Source of the DNA: Symsagittifera roscoffensis
Taxonomy: Eukaryota > Xenacoelomorpha > Acoela > Convolutidae
Assembly (NCBI RefSeq): GCF_963678635.1
Contig: NC_087063.1
Span: forward strand, 58,536,759-58,600,758
Length of the DNA: 64,000 bases
Direction: 5' to 3'
Shown here: positions 22,400-30,328 of the stretch, piece after piece
How the letters are laid out: each line of letters opens with the position of its first letter
How positions within the stretch are numbered: position 1 is the first letter of the stretch
The notes under the pieces: generated by a model
Seen by the model: only the letters and a program-made list of their open reading frames with translations
What the model was told of the DNA's origin: nothing
Database searches by the model: none
Program-made: the position numbers and the translations under genes

Positions 22400-22870
22400 T
22401 TAGCATATGCTCAGATAGTATTTTTTATGTAAGTAAACATCTATGTCAGTCTCTGAAAATATCACATTTACAAGAGCGTACAACTCTCTTGGATGTAGCT
22501 TCCCTCTATTGGGATCATAAACTGGTAACGAGAGAGAGGTCACACCTCTCTCAACCAGGAAATCCCTAAGTCGAGTCAAGGCCAATACCAAGCTCTCCGG
22601 ATTCACAAGTTGCCTATCAGTAGCTTTCGTAACCAAAAAACACAAATATTTCCCTGGTATATGTGATGCAACAGGGGGCAACGCTATCATTCCTCCTACA
22701 CCAGGCCTCTGTTTCCACAAAAACTCGATATTCTTGTACTCTCTTTTAAAGTCGGCTGCTAGTGCTGTTTTGAAGCTTACATCCGCCGTTATCGCTATGG
22801 CGCACGTGCGTTCCGTGAGTATGAAATCGCTGTCCGTTATGACGATATTGTTCGAATAATGGTTCGGTAG
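22400..22870 (-). other. Macro-like (ADP-ribose-binding-fold) domain of element B
   Basis: Residues about 895-1050 follow the strand-helix order of the OARD1/TARG1-type macro family: an N-terminal beta strand with DSDF, the ITAD loop, helix DFKREYK, strand GGMIALPP, strand KYLCFLVTKATD, a helix with ESLVLALTRLRDFLVERGV, strand SLSLP, and a last helix and strand ending ETDIDVYLHKK. The glycine-rich loop and the Gly-X-Gly-Leu-Asp of active members are replaced (SFKTAL; PVYDPNRGKL), so hydrolase activity is doubtful. Both replacements are shared with element C. Confidence 0.7.
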
Positions 22871-25552
22871 ATCAAAATACGATTCAAATATTCGTCCAAA
22901 AGGTGATTTCTTAGCATTCTCGCCCTCTGTCTCTAGTTCTCCGGTTTCTCTTGCCGATTTCAATTTTTTTATTATCAGATTTTCGGTGTGGGTGAGTCCT
23001 ACCCCCACTCCCCGGACAAAAATATCCATCGACGTCCCCGTCGATCGCCCAAAGTCTAGGAGATCGAGGTTGGATTGTGGAACACGTAGAGGACCATCTG
23101 GGGCGACCCAGTTGGACTCGGTATTGTCATGACTGATGTATTTGACGCCGTCTCTATCGACGTCCTGAATCGTCAGGATCGCCTCTTTTGGATCTGTCGG
23201 CAGATCATGGAGCCATTCGAGCACGCGCAAGTTAGTTAGTTCTTGCTCATGAGTCTGTTCCGCTTCTGGTTCGAACTCCACTTCTGGTTCTGATCGATCG
23301 TCGATCCAATCTTGATCCATATCGTTCACAAGGTCGATTTCTTCTAGCATCGCCACTTCGTCCAGTCCCACCAGCGAGTCTATGACATCACTCACTACTA
23401 TCCTGTCTACAACGAAGTCCTCGCCGTACGGATTGTATTTCTTCTGGTTCTTTCCTCTCTTGCTTTGGCGTGTTTCCATAGTGAGAGGAAAGTCAGGCTG
23501 TATTCCTTTGTCAATTTCGGTTTGTTCCGGGCAGTCCCAGTCTTCTTCGGCATAAGGTAGAGTTTCATCGTCCACCTCTACTCGCTCGGTCAACTCGAGA
23601 TCCAGTAGTAGATCGCAATCGTCCACCACCTCATTCCCGTCGTTCTTGTCGCGAGTACCCCTTTTATTCACTTCACAAGCAGGATCCACTATCAAATAGT
23701 CTCCCTCTTGCATGTCCGCTGGGATGCACCAATCCTCTGACGAGGCATTGTGTGGTTTGATGTTCTCGTAATGAGCTGCTCTTCCAGTGCTCAATCGATA
23801 AAAACGACCTCCTTGGTGCACCTCTGTTATCTGAAATGGACCACGCCATTTCTTTAATAATTTCTTGGTTCCTTTTGGTGGAACCACTTCCTGGAACACC
23901 CAGACGTAGTCGCCAACTGAGTAGGCTTTCGCATCAGCTGTCCTTTTGTCAAACCTCATTTTTTGTCTAATTTGCGCCTGTTGCGTATTCCTCCTGCATA
24001 AGTCATTGAGATCCTGCTGTCTTCTAATAACATCCCGCACGTACGTTTGCGGTGCTGTCCTCTTCCCCTCATATTCAGGGTAGAAAAACGTCAACGGGAG
24101 CGCTTTTTCATGACCCGTTAACATCATGTGCGGACTTATTCCCGTGGTGGAATGCTCCGTGCTGTTGTAAGCACCCATCACTTGCGGCAGGTGCTTGTCC
24201 CAGTCATCCATGTAACGCGAGCAATAGACTCTCAGCATGGATACCAGTGTGCGATTTTGCCTATCGACTAGGCCATTCGTTTGCGGGTGATAAGTTGTCG
24301 AGTGGGCCTGCGCTACCTGCGACCTTTTCATCAACTCCTTCGTGAGATCGCCCACAAATGCTTTGCCATTGTCCGATTGGAACGTGATGGGGCAGCCATG
24401 CCTCGCTATCCACACATTTATCAAATGATCGCATGTTTCTTCCGCCGATGCTGTCATGCAGGGTGCTGCCTCCGCATACTTCGTAAAATGGTCGATCATT
24501 ACCAGCACCTGATTATAGCCCGTTGCTGTCATACAGGTTTTCTGATGATCAATTTGCACCACTTCGTTGAAACCTGACGACTCTATTGACTGTAGGGGGA
24601 ACCTTAGTTTCCTGGGATCCTTTGCCTGTTGACAAGACAGGCATGCGGCTATCCATTTCTCACAAGCCTTCTTCAACCCCGGCCATTCGAATCGTTTCTG
24701 TATCCTGTTGTATACTTTGTCCACGCCTTGATGACCCATCTGATCATGCGAACGAAAGAGCATTTCGGTCTGGTACAACTGTGGTAACACTATTGAATTG
24801 TATTTATAAAGGACCTTGTCCTCCTCTTTTCGTTTGCAGGCTACGATTCCGTCCTTGTTCAGGTACAACAAGTCGTTTCGCTTCAGGTAGAATTGCTTCA
24901 GGATTTTGTAGCTGTCTTCTTCCAAATCTGCCTTGTCTGGTGCTCCATTCGCGATCCATCTCTTAAGACTGCTCGTCATTCTGTCATTTCGTTGAGCCCT
25001 TAGAAGATCCGACAGCCTGTACCTGGCTTTCAAATACGTCTTCACCACGTTCATTTGCCCACTCATTATCTCCGGAGCATGAGCATCGTCCATCAACTTG
25101 ACACACCATATCTTTTTCAAAGGCGTCGCTTCCTGCACAGATGGTTCCAGATTGGTACGGACGACCGTACCATGTGGCAGCAATCTGGTTGGGCGTTTCG
25201 AAACTGCTATCAGCTCGAGCTCATCTGCGGCATTATCTACTACCATGCCTTCTTCATCTGAGGTGTACCTGTCCCTGTCTGGATCCTGATGTGTTTCTCG
25301 GTCCAGCCCACGCTGCTTCCAGTCTACCAATAAGGAGTGGATTGCTTTCTCTGACATATCGGAATTGGAAGTTGTTTCAGACGTGTTGTCCCAGGACTGG
25401 GGCCTCGAGTCAACACTTGAGTCGACTGATTTCCCAACATCATATTCCAAGTTGTCTGAGATGTTTCTCGACTCCCCGGACAAAACTCTGTCCAACTGTC
25501 GCTTCAAACCCGACTCCCCGGACAAAATTCTGCCCCTAGGTGGTCTCGTCAA
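22400..25552 (-). CDS. Element B integrase with GPF module, acidic linker and C-terminal macro domain
   Basis: 1050 codons. The frame is open from a TTG-like upstream codon after a frameshift, so residue 1 is not a true start. A zinc site H269-X4-H274…C304-X2-C307 is followed by a catalytic core with D335, D394 (QSDNGKAF) and, 36 residues on, D430 in GLVDRQNRT, where Glu is normal (C has Glu). Next come KKWRGPFQITEVHQ (GPF module, about 568-580), an acidic linker (about 605-800) and a macro-like fold from about 895 (VITDSDF, ITAD, FKREYK, CFLVTKATD, SLPVYDPNRGKL) ending KKYYLSIC. Integrase inserts element cDNA; the macro domain's role is unknown. Usual Ty3 integrases lack it. Confidence 0.82.
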   Translation of the reverse strand: MTRPPRGRILSGESGLKRQLDRVLSGESRNISDNLEYDVGKSVDSSVDSRPQSWDNTSETTSNSDMSEKAIHSLLVDWKQRGLDRETHQDPDRDRYTSDEEGMVVDNAADELELIAVSKRPTRLLPHGTVVRTNLEPSVQEATPLKKIWCVKLMDDAHAPEIMSGQMNVVKTYLKARYRLSDLLRAQRNDRMTSSLKRWIANGAPDKADLEEDSYKILKQFYLKRNDLLYLNKDGIVACKRKEEDKVLYKYNSIVLPQLYQTEMLFRSHDQMGHQGVDKVYNRIQKRFEWPGLKKACEKWIAACLSCQQAKDPRKLRFPLQSIESSGFNEVVQIDHQKTCMTATGYNQVLVMIDHFTKYAEAAPCMTASAEETCDHLINVWIARHGCPITFQSDNGKAFVGDLTKELMKRSQVAQAHSTTYHPQTNGLVDRQNRTLVSMLRVYCSRYMDDWDKHLPQVMGAYNSTEHSTTGISPHMMLTGHEKALPLTFFYPEYEGKRTAPQTYVRDVIRRQQDLNDLCRRNTQQAQIRQKMRFDKRTADAKAYSVGDYVWVFQEVVPPKGTKKLLKKWRGPFQITEVHQGGRFYRLSTGRAAHYENIKPHNASSEDWCIPADMQEGDYLIVDPACEVNKRGTRDKNDGNEVVDDCDLLLDLELTERVEVDDETLPYAEEDWDCPEQTEIDKGIQPDFPLTMETRQSKRGKNQKKYNPYGEDFVVDRIVVSDVIDSLVGLDEVAMLEEIDLVNDMDQDWIDDRSEPEVEFEPEAEQTHEQELTNLRVLEWLHDLPTDPKEAILTIQDVDRDGVKYISHDNTESNWVAPDGPLRVPQSNLDLLDFGRSTGTSMDIFVRGVGVGLTHTENLIIKKLKSARETGELETEGENAKKSPFGRIFESYFDLPNHYSNNIVITDSDFILTERTCAIAITADVSFKTALAADFKREYKNIEFLWKQRPGVGGMIALPPVASHIPGKYLCFLVTKATDRQLVNPESLVLALTRLRDFLVERGVTSLSLPVYDPNRGKLHPRELYALVNVIFSETDIDVYLHKKYYLSIC
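23007..23045 (-). promoter_or_regulatory. PPT-like G tract with hairpin at macro-domain entry (B)
   Basis: On the transcript a perfect 7-bp hairpin ATCGACG-GGGA-CGTCGAT (23,028-23,045) precedes TTTGTCCGGGGAGT and GGGGGTAGG. It codes for STGTSMDIFVRGVGVG. The same nucleotides recur in C (39,593-39,631) and E (63,117-63,155) and in reduced form at the 3' PPTs. It could be a central PPT or a relic of an ancestral 3' end. Confidence 0.5.
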
Positions 25553-26463
25553 CCTCTCCCGGACAAGTCGTCCTGCACGGGCTCAAAGGTGTCTGACTCC
25601 TCAGACGAGTCGTCTTTGACTGGCTCGAAGGTATCAGACTCCCCGGACATTGTCTCGTCCACGGACGAACAATCTGTGCTCGGCTCGTATTCTTCTTTTG
25701 CATCCGTGAAATGCACTCTCGTCGTGAAGCTAGATTTCGACCTGATCCTGACTTCCTCAGTGGTTTGGTTCTGATTCAGTGTTCCATATTCAGTGAACGA
25801 AGTTCTCAACAAGACCTCCTTCGGCATCGAGCTCACCAGCTGGTTGACAATCGACCTGCAATCCCGTTCAACGCCTCGGCTGCGAATGGACACTGGCCTC
25901 TTCTCTGTTCTCTCGGTGACAGTCAACCGCTGCATGGTCTCCATCCATTCACGATCATGCCTATCCACTTCCCTGTCCAGCAAGTCACGGAGTTTTCTCA
26001 TGACATCCGGCGCCACGTTCACCGTCTTGTTCAATAGAGCCATGCTGTTTATACCCAGCCTGGTTAGTTCTTGCTGTACCAAGTTGGATCGGACTAGCAG
26101 ATCCAACGGAACGGGCTCGCCTCTGGCTAAAAGCTTTATCTCCGCGGCCGTCTCCACTGGAAGGTCAGGGTGTCCAGGTATAGGATGTCCTGACTTGTCT
26201 AACCACCTAGTAAGTGGCAGCTTGTCGTATGTTTCTTTGTCCAGAAAGGAAAACCCGTCTTTGATCTCTGATTGGTTAGCCTGCTTCTCCTCGAGGCGCT
26301 CATAAAATTCTGTCTTTTTACTGAGGCTATCTGCGTTCTGGTGCTTGTCACGGGTACGGTGCTCTACGATCATGTGGTATCCATCTAGGCGCACGATCCA
26401 ACGATCAATGTAGCTTTGGTCCATCGAATAGGTTTTCAGCCAGGCAAGGGCACGGTTATCCAC
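25549..26463 (-). pseudogene. Element B RNase H C-terminal part and linker to integrase
   Basis: 304 codons beginning DNRALAWL, typical of the Ty3 RNase H, with HRTRDKHQNADSLSKK. After that comes a linker with ETYDKLPLTRWLDKSGHP and SSMPKEVL, then repeated ESDTFEPV and LSGES motifs. At the nucleotide level the LSGES codons are TTGTCCGGGGAGTC, seen several times between 25,440 and 25,655. One G is missing at about 25,555, which shifts the frame into the integrase ORF. Confidence 0.7.
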
Positions 26464-26731
26464 ACGTAACTTGAAGGGAGCACTCCCCAGGTAGGCCCTG
26501 TATTTTTTGCACGAACGTGATCACAGCAAACATCTCCGCTTTTGGTGCGCCGTACTTCATCTCAGTATCACTCAGGACTTTACTTCCGTAAGCTATCGGA
26601 CGAAGAACCGTTCTCCCGTTCCACTCCTGCTCTTGGTGAAGTATGCCCGATATCGCAACCACTGATGCATCCGTGTCCAGTACGAACATCCCTTTCTCTG
26701 TTGGCATGCCGAGGACCGGTGCCTCGCAAAG
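26456..26731 (-). pseudogene. Element B RNase H N-terminal part
   Basis: This part continues the RT frame after an in-frame TAA at 26,732 (element C has an uninterrupted KKELCEAPVLG here). It carries the VLDTDASVVAISGIL strand with the first catalytic Asp, then YGSKVLSDTE and the E of KAEMFAV. An extra A in the run at about 26,513 shifts the frame before DNRAL. Confidence 0.7.
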
Positions 26732-28192
26732 TTAACGCTTGATGTTTTCAAATGAAACTTGTGCCTCATCAGTCCAGGTGAACTTTTTGCCCTTGTTTCT
26801 CATCAACCTCTGCATGGGGTATATCTTGTCAGCATACCCCTTGATGAACTCTCGATAATAATTTGCGAGTCCCAGAAAACTCATCAGCTGTGTATCTGTT
26901 TCAGGTGCCTTCCAGGTCAGCACCGCTTCAACCGCTTCGGGATCTGGTCTCACTCCATGTTTGTCAACCAGGCGGCCCAGATACTTTATGGAATCCCTGA
27001 GGATTTCACACTTTGAGGGTTTACATTTCAGACCCGCCTGCTTCTTGCAAGAAAACACCTCCTCCAACCTCTCTTTGTGGTCTTCCAAGGTTGGTGTTGC
27101 AATCACGACATCATCGACATAACACATAATGAGATTCCCGTATTTCTTAGTGACGCTCGTGAGTGCCTGGGCCATCAGTCGCTGGAATGTGGCCGTCGCG
27201 TTGCACAATCCGAATGGCATCCTCTTCCACTGGAACAGTCCCAGCTCACACGCGAAACCTGTTTTCTCTCGATCTTGCTTTCTGAGTGGCACTTGCCAGA
27301 ATGCGGAGCCCAAATCCAACGTCGTGAAGAACTTAGCGTCTCCCAGCTTGGATAGGCTCTCATCGATGCGGGGAATCGGGTATGCGTCCTTTATAGTCAC
27401 TGCGTTCAGATAACGGAAATCACAACAAAATCTGAGTTGTCCCCATGGGGACTTCGACGGCTCGATCATGTCGTACTCCATTAACATCTCGATTTCCTTC
27501 CTACACGCTTCTGACTTGTTTGGGGTCATTCTTCTCGCCCCTTCCCTATGAGGTACCGAGCCCTCTTCTATCTCAATTTCGTGCTCTACAAAATTGCAAC
27601 AACCTATGTCGGCCTTATGCTTTGAAAAAACGTCTGCGTTCCGATTTAGCACCGCTCTGAGCGAATCTAATTCCTTATCTGATATTTTACCCTTCAGGTG
27701 TTCTATCTCAGGCAGGACAGGCTTATTCGCTGCTAACTCTGCTTCCGTCGGCCTCTCAGGAAAGTTGGAACAACTAGACAGCCCATCATCTGTTTCCGAC
27801 TTCATTGAAAACAATTTCCTAGAAGATTTCAATTCATTCACTCTTTTCATTATACATTCTTGGTTCGCATGCAATGGACATTTAGTTACATCAAACTTCT
27901 TCAAGTGCTCCACACTCAGAAAGTCTGTGTTCAGAGGCAAAGCGTAGCCAAGTTTCTTTCCCCTCTGTATTGTCACTGTTGTTGCTTCTGTGTTCAATAA
28001 CACACTCACACACAGTCCGCTCTGAGTGAGTGAGAACCTTCTTCCTAAAATAGCCGAGCTTTTACTGTTTGGATTTGGTACCAGACAAACCTGTCTGTCA
28101 TTGCTGAGTTCATTCAAGTTCCTCATCCTAAACGTCGCTACTACGGTTTGGTTCGGTTTTAATCTAACTTTTCGATCCAGAAAAATCGGCAC
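26732..28192 (-). CDS. Element B reverse transcriptase (with upstream linker)
   Basis: 486 codons in frame with gag-pro but separated from it by a TGA at 28,241. The first ~200 residues are the linker after protease (ILGRRFSLTQSG, SSCSNFPERP). RT motifs follow: RMTPNKSEACRKEI, CCDFRYLNAVT, DLGSAFWQVPL, KRMPFGLCNATATFQ, the catalytic CYVDDVVIA and KYLGRLVD. Compared with element C, the stretch between SPWG and RFCCDFR lacks about ten residues including the KKK motif. This RNA- and DNA-dependent DNA polymerase copies the element into cDNA. Confidence 0.85.
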   Translation of the reverse strand: MPIFLDRKVRLKPNQTVVATFRMRNLNELSNDRQVCLVPNPNSKSSAILGRRFSLTQSGLCVSVLLNTEATTVTIQRGKKLGYALPLNTDFLSVEHLKKFDVTKCPLHANQECIMKRVNELKSSRKLFSMKSETDDGLSSCSNFPERPTEAELAANKPVLPEIEHLKGKISDKELDSLRAVLNRNADVFSKHKADIGCCNFVEHEIEIEEGSVPHREGARRMTPNKSEACRKEIEMLMEYDMIEPSKSPWGQLRFCCDFRYLNAVTIKDAYPIPRIDESLSKLGDAKFFTTLDLGSAFWQVPLRKQDREKTGFACELGLFQWKRMPFGLCNATATFQRLMAQALTSVTKKYGNLIMCYVDDVVIATPTLEDHKERLEEVFSCKKQAGLKCKPSKCEILRDSIKYLGRLVDKHGVRPDPEAVEAVLTWKAPETDTQLMSFLGLANYYREFIKGYADKIYPMQRLMRNKGKKFTWTDEAQVSFENIKR

Positions 28193-28240
28193 CTTGGCCT
28201 GATTAATTAAGATCTTATTAAGGGGTCTTTTCTCATACTT

Positions 28241-30328
28241 TCACTCAGGATCCTTGATCCTAATCAATCCGTCATTGAGATCGATCGTGACGTCAAAGTT
28301 GCGAAGGAAATCCCTTCCTAGGATGAACTGGTCGGATTCGTCCAAATTCTCTACTACTAGGAAGCTCATCCAAAGATGTCTTCCTCCGAGCTGCAGTGAG
28401 ATGATCGGGGTTCGTCCGGCGACATAGATCGCTCCCTGATTGGCAGCTGCCAACCTGATGTTTGTCGGTATGAGATCCGACCTTTCGAAACCCATGTCGG
28501 TCCAAGTTTTGACTGGCATGACACTAACCACTGCTCCCGTGTCTAGCAGTCCCTTTACTGAAAGTTGTCTGCCTTGCACGTCCAGAACGTGTGCGGCCAG
28601 ATCGGCCTCGCAACCAATATGCACCGCATCTTGTTCGAGCATCGCGTTGTGTCCGATTCGTCTAACCTTCAGCTCCTCTTCACCAATGTATATTCGGCCA
28701 ATCTGATCGTTCGCATCAGTTATGTGAGCTTTCGTGTAGATATTGATGCCATCCACATTCATCAGGATCGGGTAAGGGCCATGGACATCGATATAATGTC
28801 CGTCCACTTTCATCAGCCTCGGACCTCCCGTTGTGAGCAGCGCTCGCACTGCCCTGGAGTCCAGTTTGGGATCCTTTTCCTTCAGGTAGTCGGCATAGAT
28901 GTCCAGGTGGACTAGTGTAATCTCGGATGGCTCACTCAAGTTCTTGACCACCTGGTGCCCTGCGACTGAGATGATGGACATTATTTTGGTCCCCGCCTTC
29001 GTCATGCCGAAAGTCTTACCAGATATAACGTTCAGTTTTAGTCCCTGTTTCTTGGGCTCCTCTTTGTCTTCTGCTTTTGTCGTTTTACCCAGGACATTAA
29101 GACTTTCCCGAAGATCTGTGCTCTCCAGCTCCGACCTTACCCATTGCTCCACTTCTTTCGTGGCTAGGTCCTGTTTGACATTCTGCAGCGCTGTCCTTGC
29201 CGCCAGGCCGTAATCCACCTTGAGTGGGCTAGACGACTCTGTTTCGAGGTTCGAGGCTACCACCTCGTCAGGCCATGTCTTAACCTTTTTGGTCGTGAAG
29301 GTGCTCGGTGTCGTCTCCTTTCTCCGAGATTCAGCCTCGTTCATCAGACATGCTCGACTGGCCTTGACACCCGAAAGCGCCTCTTCGTGGCGGGGATGTT
29401 TCGCGTCCGCTACTGCGTCCCAAAATTGAGTACAATCCGACTTGAAGTGTCCCTCCAAATTACAGAAGAAACACCTCGGACCATATTTCATGATGAGCCC
29501 TCTAACGTACTCCTCATGATCCTCGTCGGTCGCGTCGGCGTCCTCGAGAAAGTAGCCTATGGCCTTCATGTTCTGTTTGTATGTAGAACACGCAGAAACG
29601 TGATGGTCCATCGAACCACAATTCGCGCACGACCTCCTCTTGTCCATGTCATCGCGAGGTTTGTACCAACTGGAATTCGCACCAGTGTTTGTCCCGCTAT
29701 AATTGCCATAATTGCTGTAACGGTTTTGCGCCCTCGGTTTTATGAGTAAATACTCGCGTGACTTCATACGCAAGTCGTCAGGCGTGGGTACCTGGTCAAG
29801 CGACAGGGTGAAGTGAGTGGCCAACATCGTCTTCAACTCCTCACTCCTTACTCCATCCATGAACTTCGAAGCAATCGCCAAGTTTCGCTCGGATATTCTC
29901 TCATCCGGGTTGCTTCTCCTCCTGAGCAATTCAAGGTCGTCCAAGAATTTATCTATTGATTCTTCATCTCTCTGACGCCTCTTCTCGAACTTCACCATAG
30001 CCTGGTGCCCTTGTACTCCAGAGCCGAAACGATTCAGCAGGATGTCGAATATCTTGCGAGCGCTGTCTCTCTCATTGGCTCTTTTCGCCATTACACAATT
30101 TAATGCAGTACCCTCCAGGTTGCTCGTCAGCGCTCTGCACTCTTGTTTCTTGGAGAGATGCTCTTCCTCAAAGTGTAACTTCATCACCTCTATCCAAGTA
30201 TCAATGCAGCCGTCTGACTCGTCTTTATATGACTTCGGCTTTTTCAGTGTCCTTCTTGACCTCTCTCCTCTCTCGGTTGACTTCGAGAGCTTGGTGATGA
30301 ATGTTTCGAGAGATCTGTTCAGAGGCAT
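28241..30328 (-). CDS. Element B Gag (capsid, nucleocapsid) and retropepsin
   Basis: 695 codons; codon 1 is internal, because the homologous frame in D continues from the upstream coiled-coil part. A capsid-like helical region (about 1-200: YKDESDGCIDTWIEVMKLH, RFGSGVQGHQAM) is followed by two CCHC knuckles, CANCGSMDHHVSAC and CFFCNLEGHFKSDC, which bind genomic RNA. A Lys/Glu-rich spacer leads to the aspartic protease with LLDTGAVVSVMP (catalytic DTG), a flap region and QFILGRDFLR. It ends IRIKDPE at a TGA where C has Arg-containing readthrough sequence. Confidence 0.85.
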   Translation of the reverse strand: MPLNRSLETFITKLSKSTERGERSRRTLKKPKSYKDESDGCIDTWIEVMKLHFEEEHLSKKQECRALTSNLEGTALNCVMAKRANERDSARKIFDILLNRFGSGVQGHQAMVKFEKRRQRDEESIDKFLDDLELLRRRSNPDERISERNLAIASKFMDGVRSEELKTMLATHFTLSLDQVPTPDDLRMKSREYLLIKPRAQNRYSNYGNYSGTNTGANSSWYKPRDDMDKRRSCANCGSMDHHVSACSTYKQNMKAIGYFLEDADATDEDHEEYVRGLIMKYGPRCFFCNLEGHFKSDCTQFWDAVADAKHPRHEEALSGVKASRACLMNEAESRRKETTPSTFTTKKVKTWPDEVVASNLETESSSPLKVDYGLAARTALQNVKQDLATKEVEQWVRSELESTDLRESLNVLGKTTKAEDKEEPKKQGLKLNVISGKTFGMTKAGTKIMSIISVAGHQVVKNLSEPSEITLVHLDIYADYLKEKDPKLDSRAVRALLTTGGPRLMKVDGHYIDVHGPYPILMNVDGINIYTKAHITDANDQIGRIYIGEEELKVRRIGHNAMLEQDAVHIGCEADLAAHVLDVQGRQLSVKGLLDTGAVVSVMPVKTWTDMGFERSDLIPTNIRLAAANQGAIYVAGRTPIISLQLGGRHLWMSFLVVENLDESDQFILGRDFLRNFDVTIDLNDGLIRIKDPE

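Noticed and set aside
28235-28245. Programmed stop-codon readthrough between protease and RT
   Set aside because: C has sense codons at this site and carries stops elsewhere; scattered TGA and TAA codons fit ordinary decay, several being CGA to TGA type.
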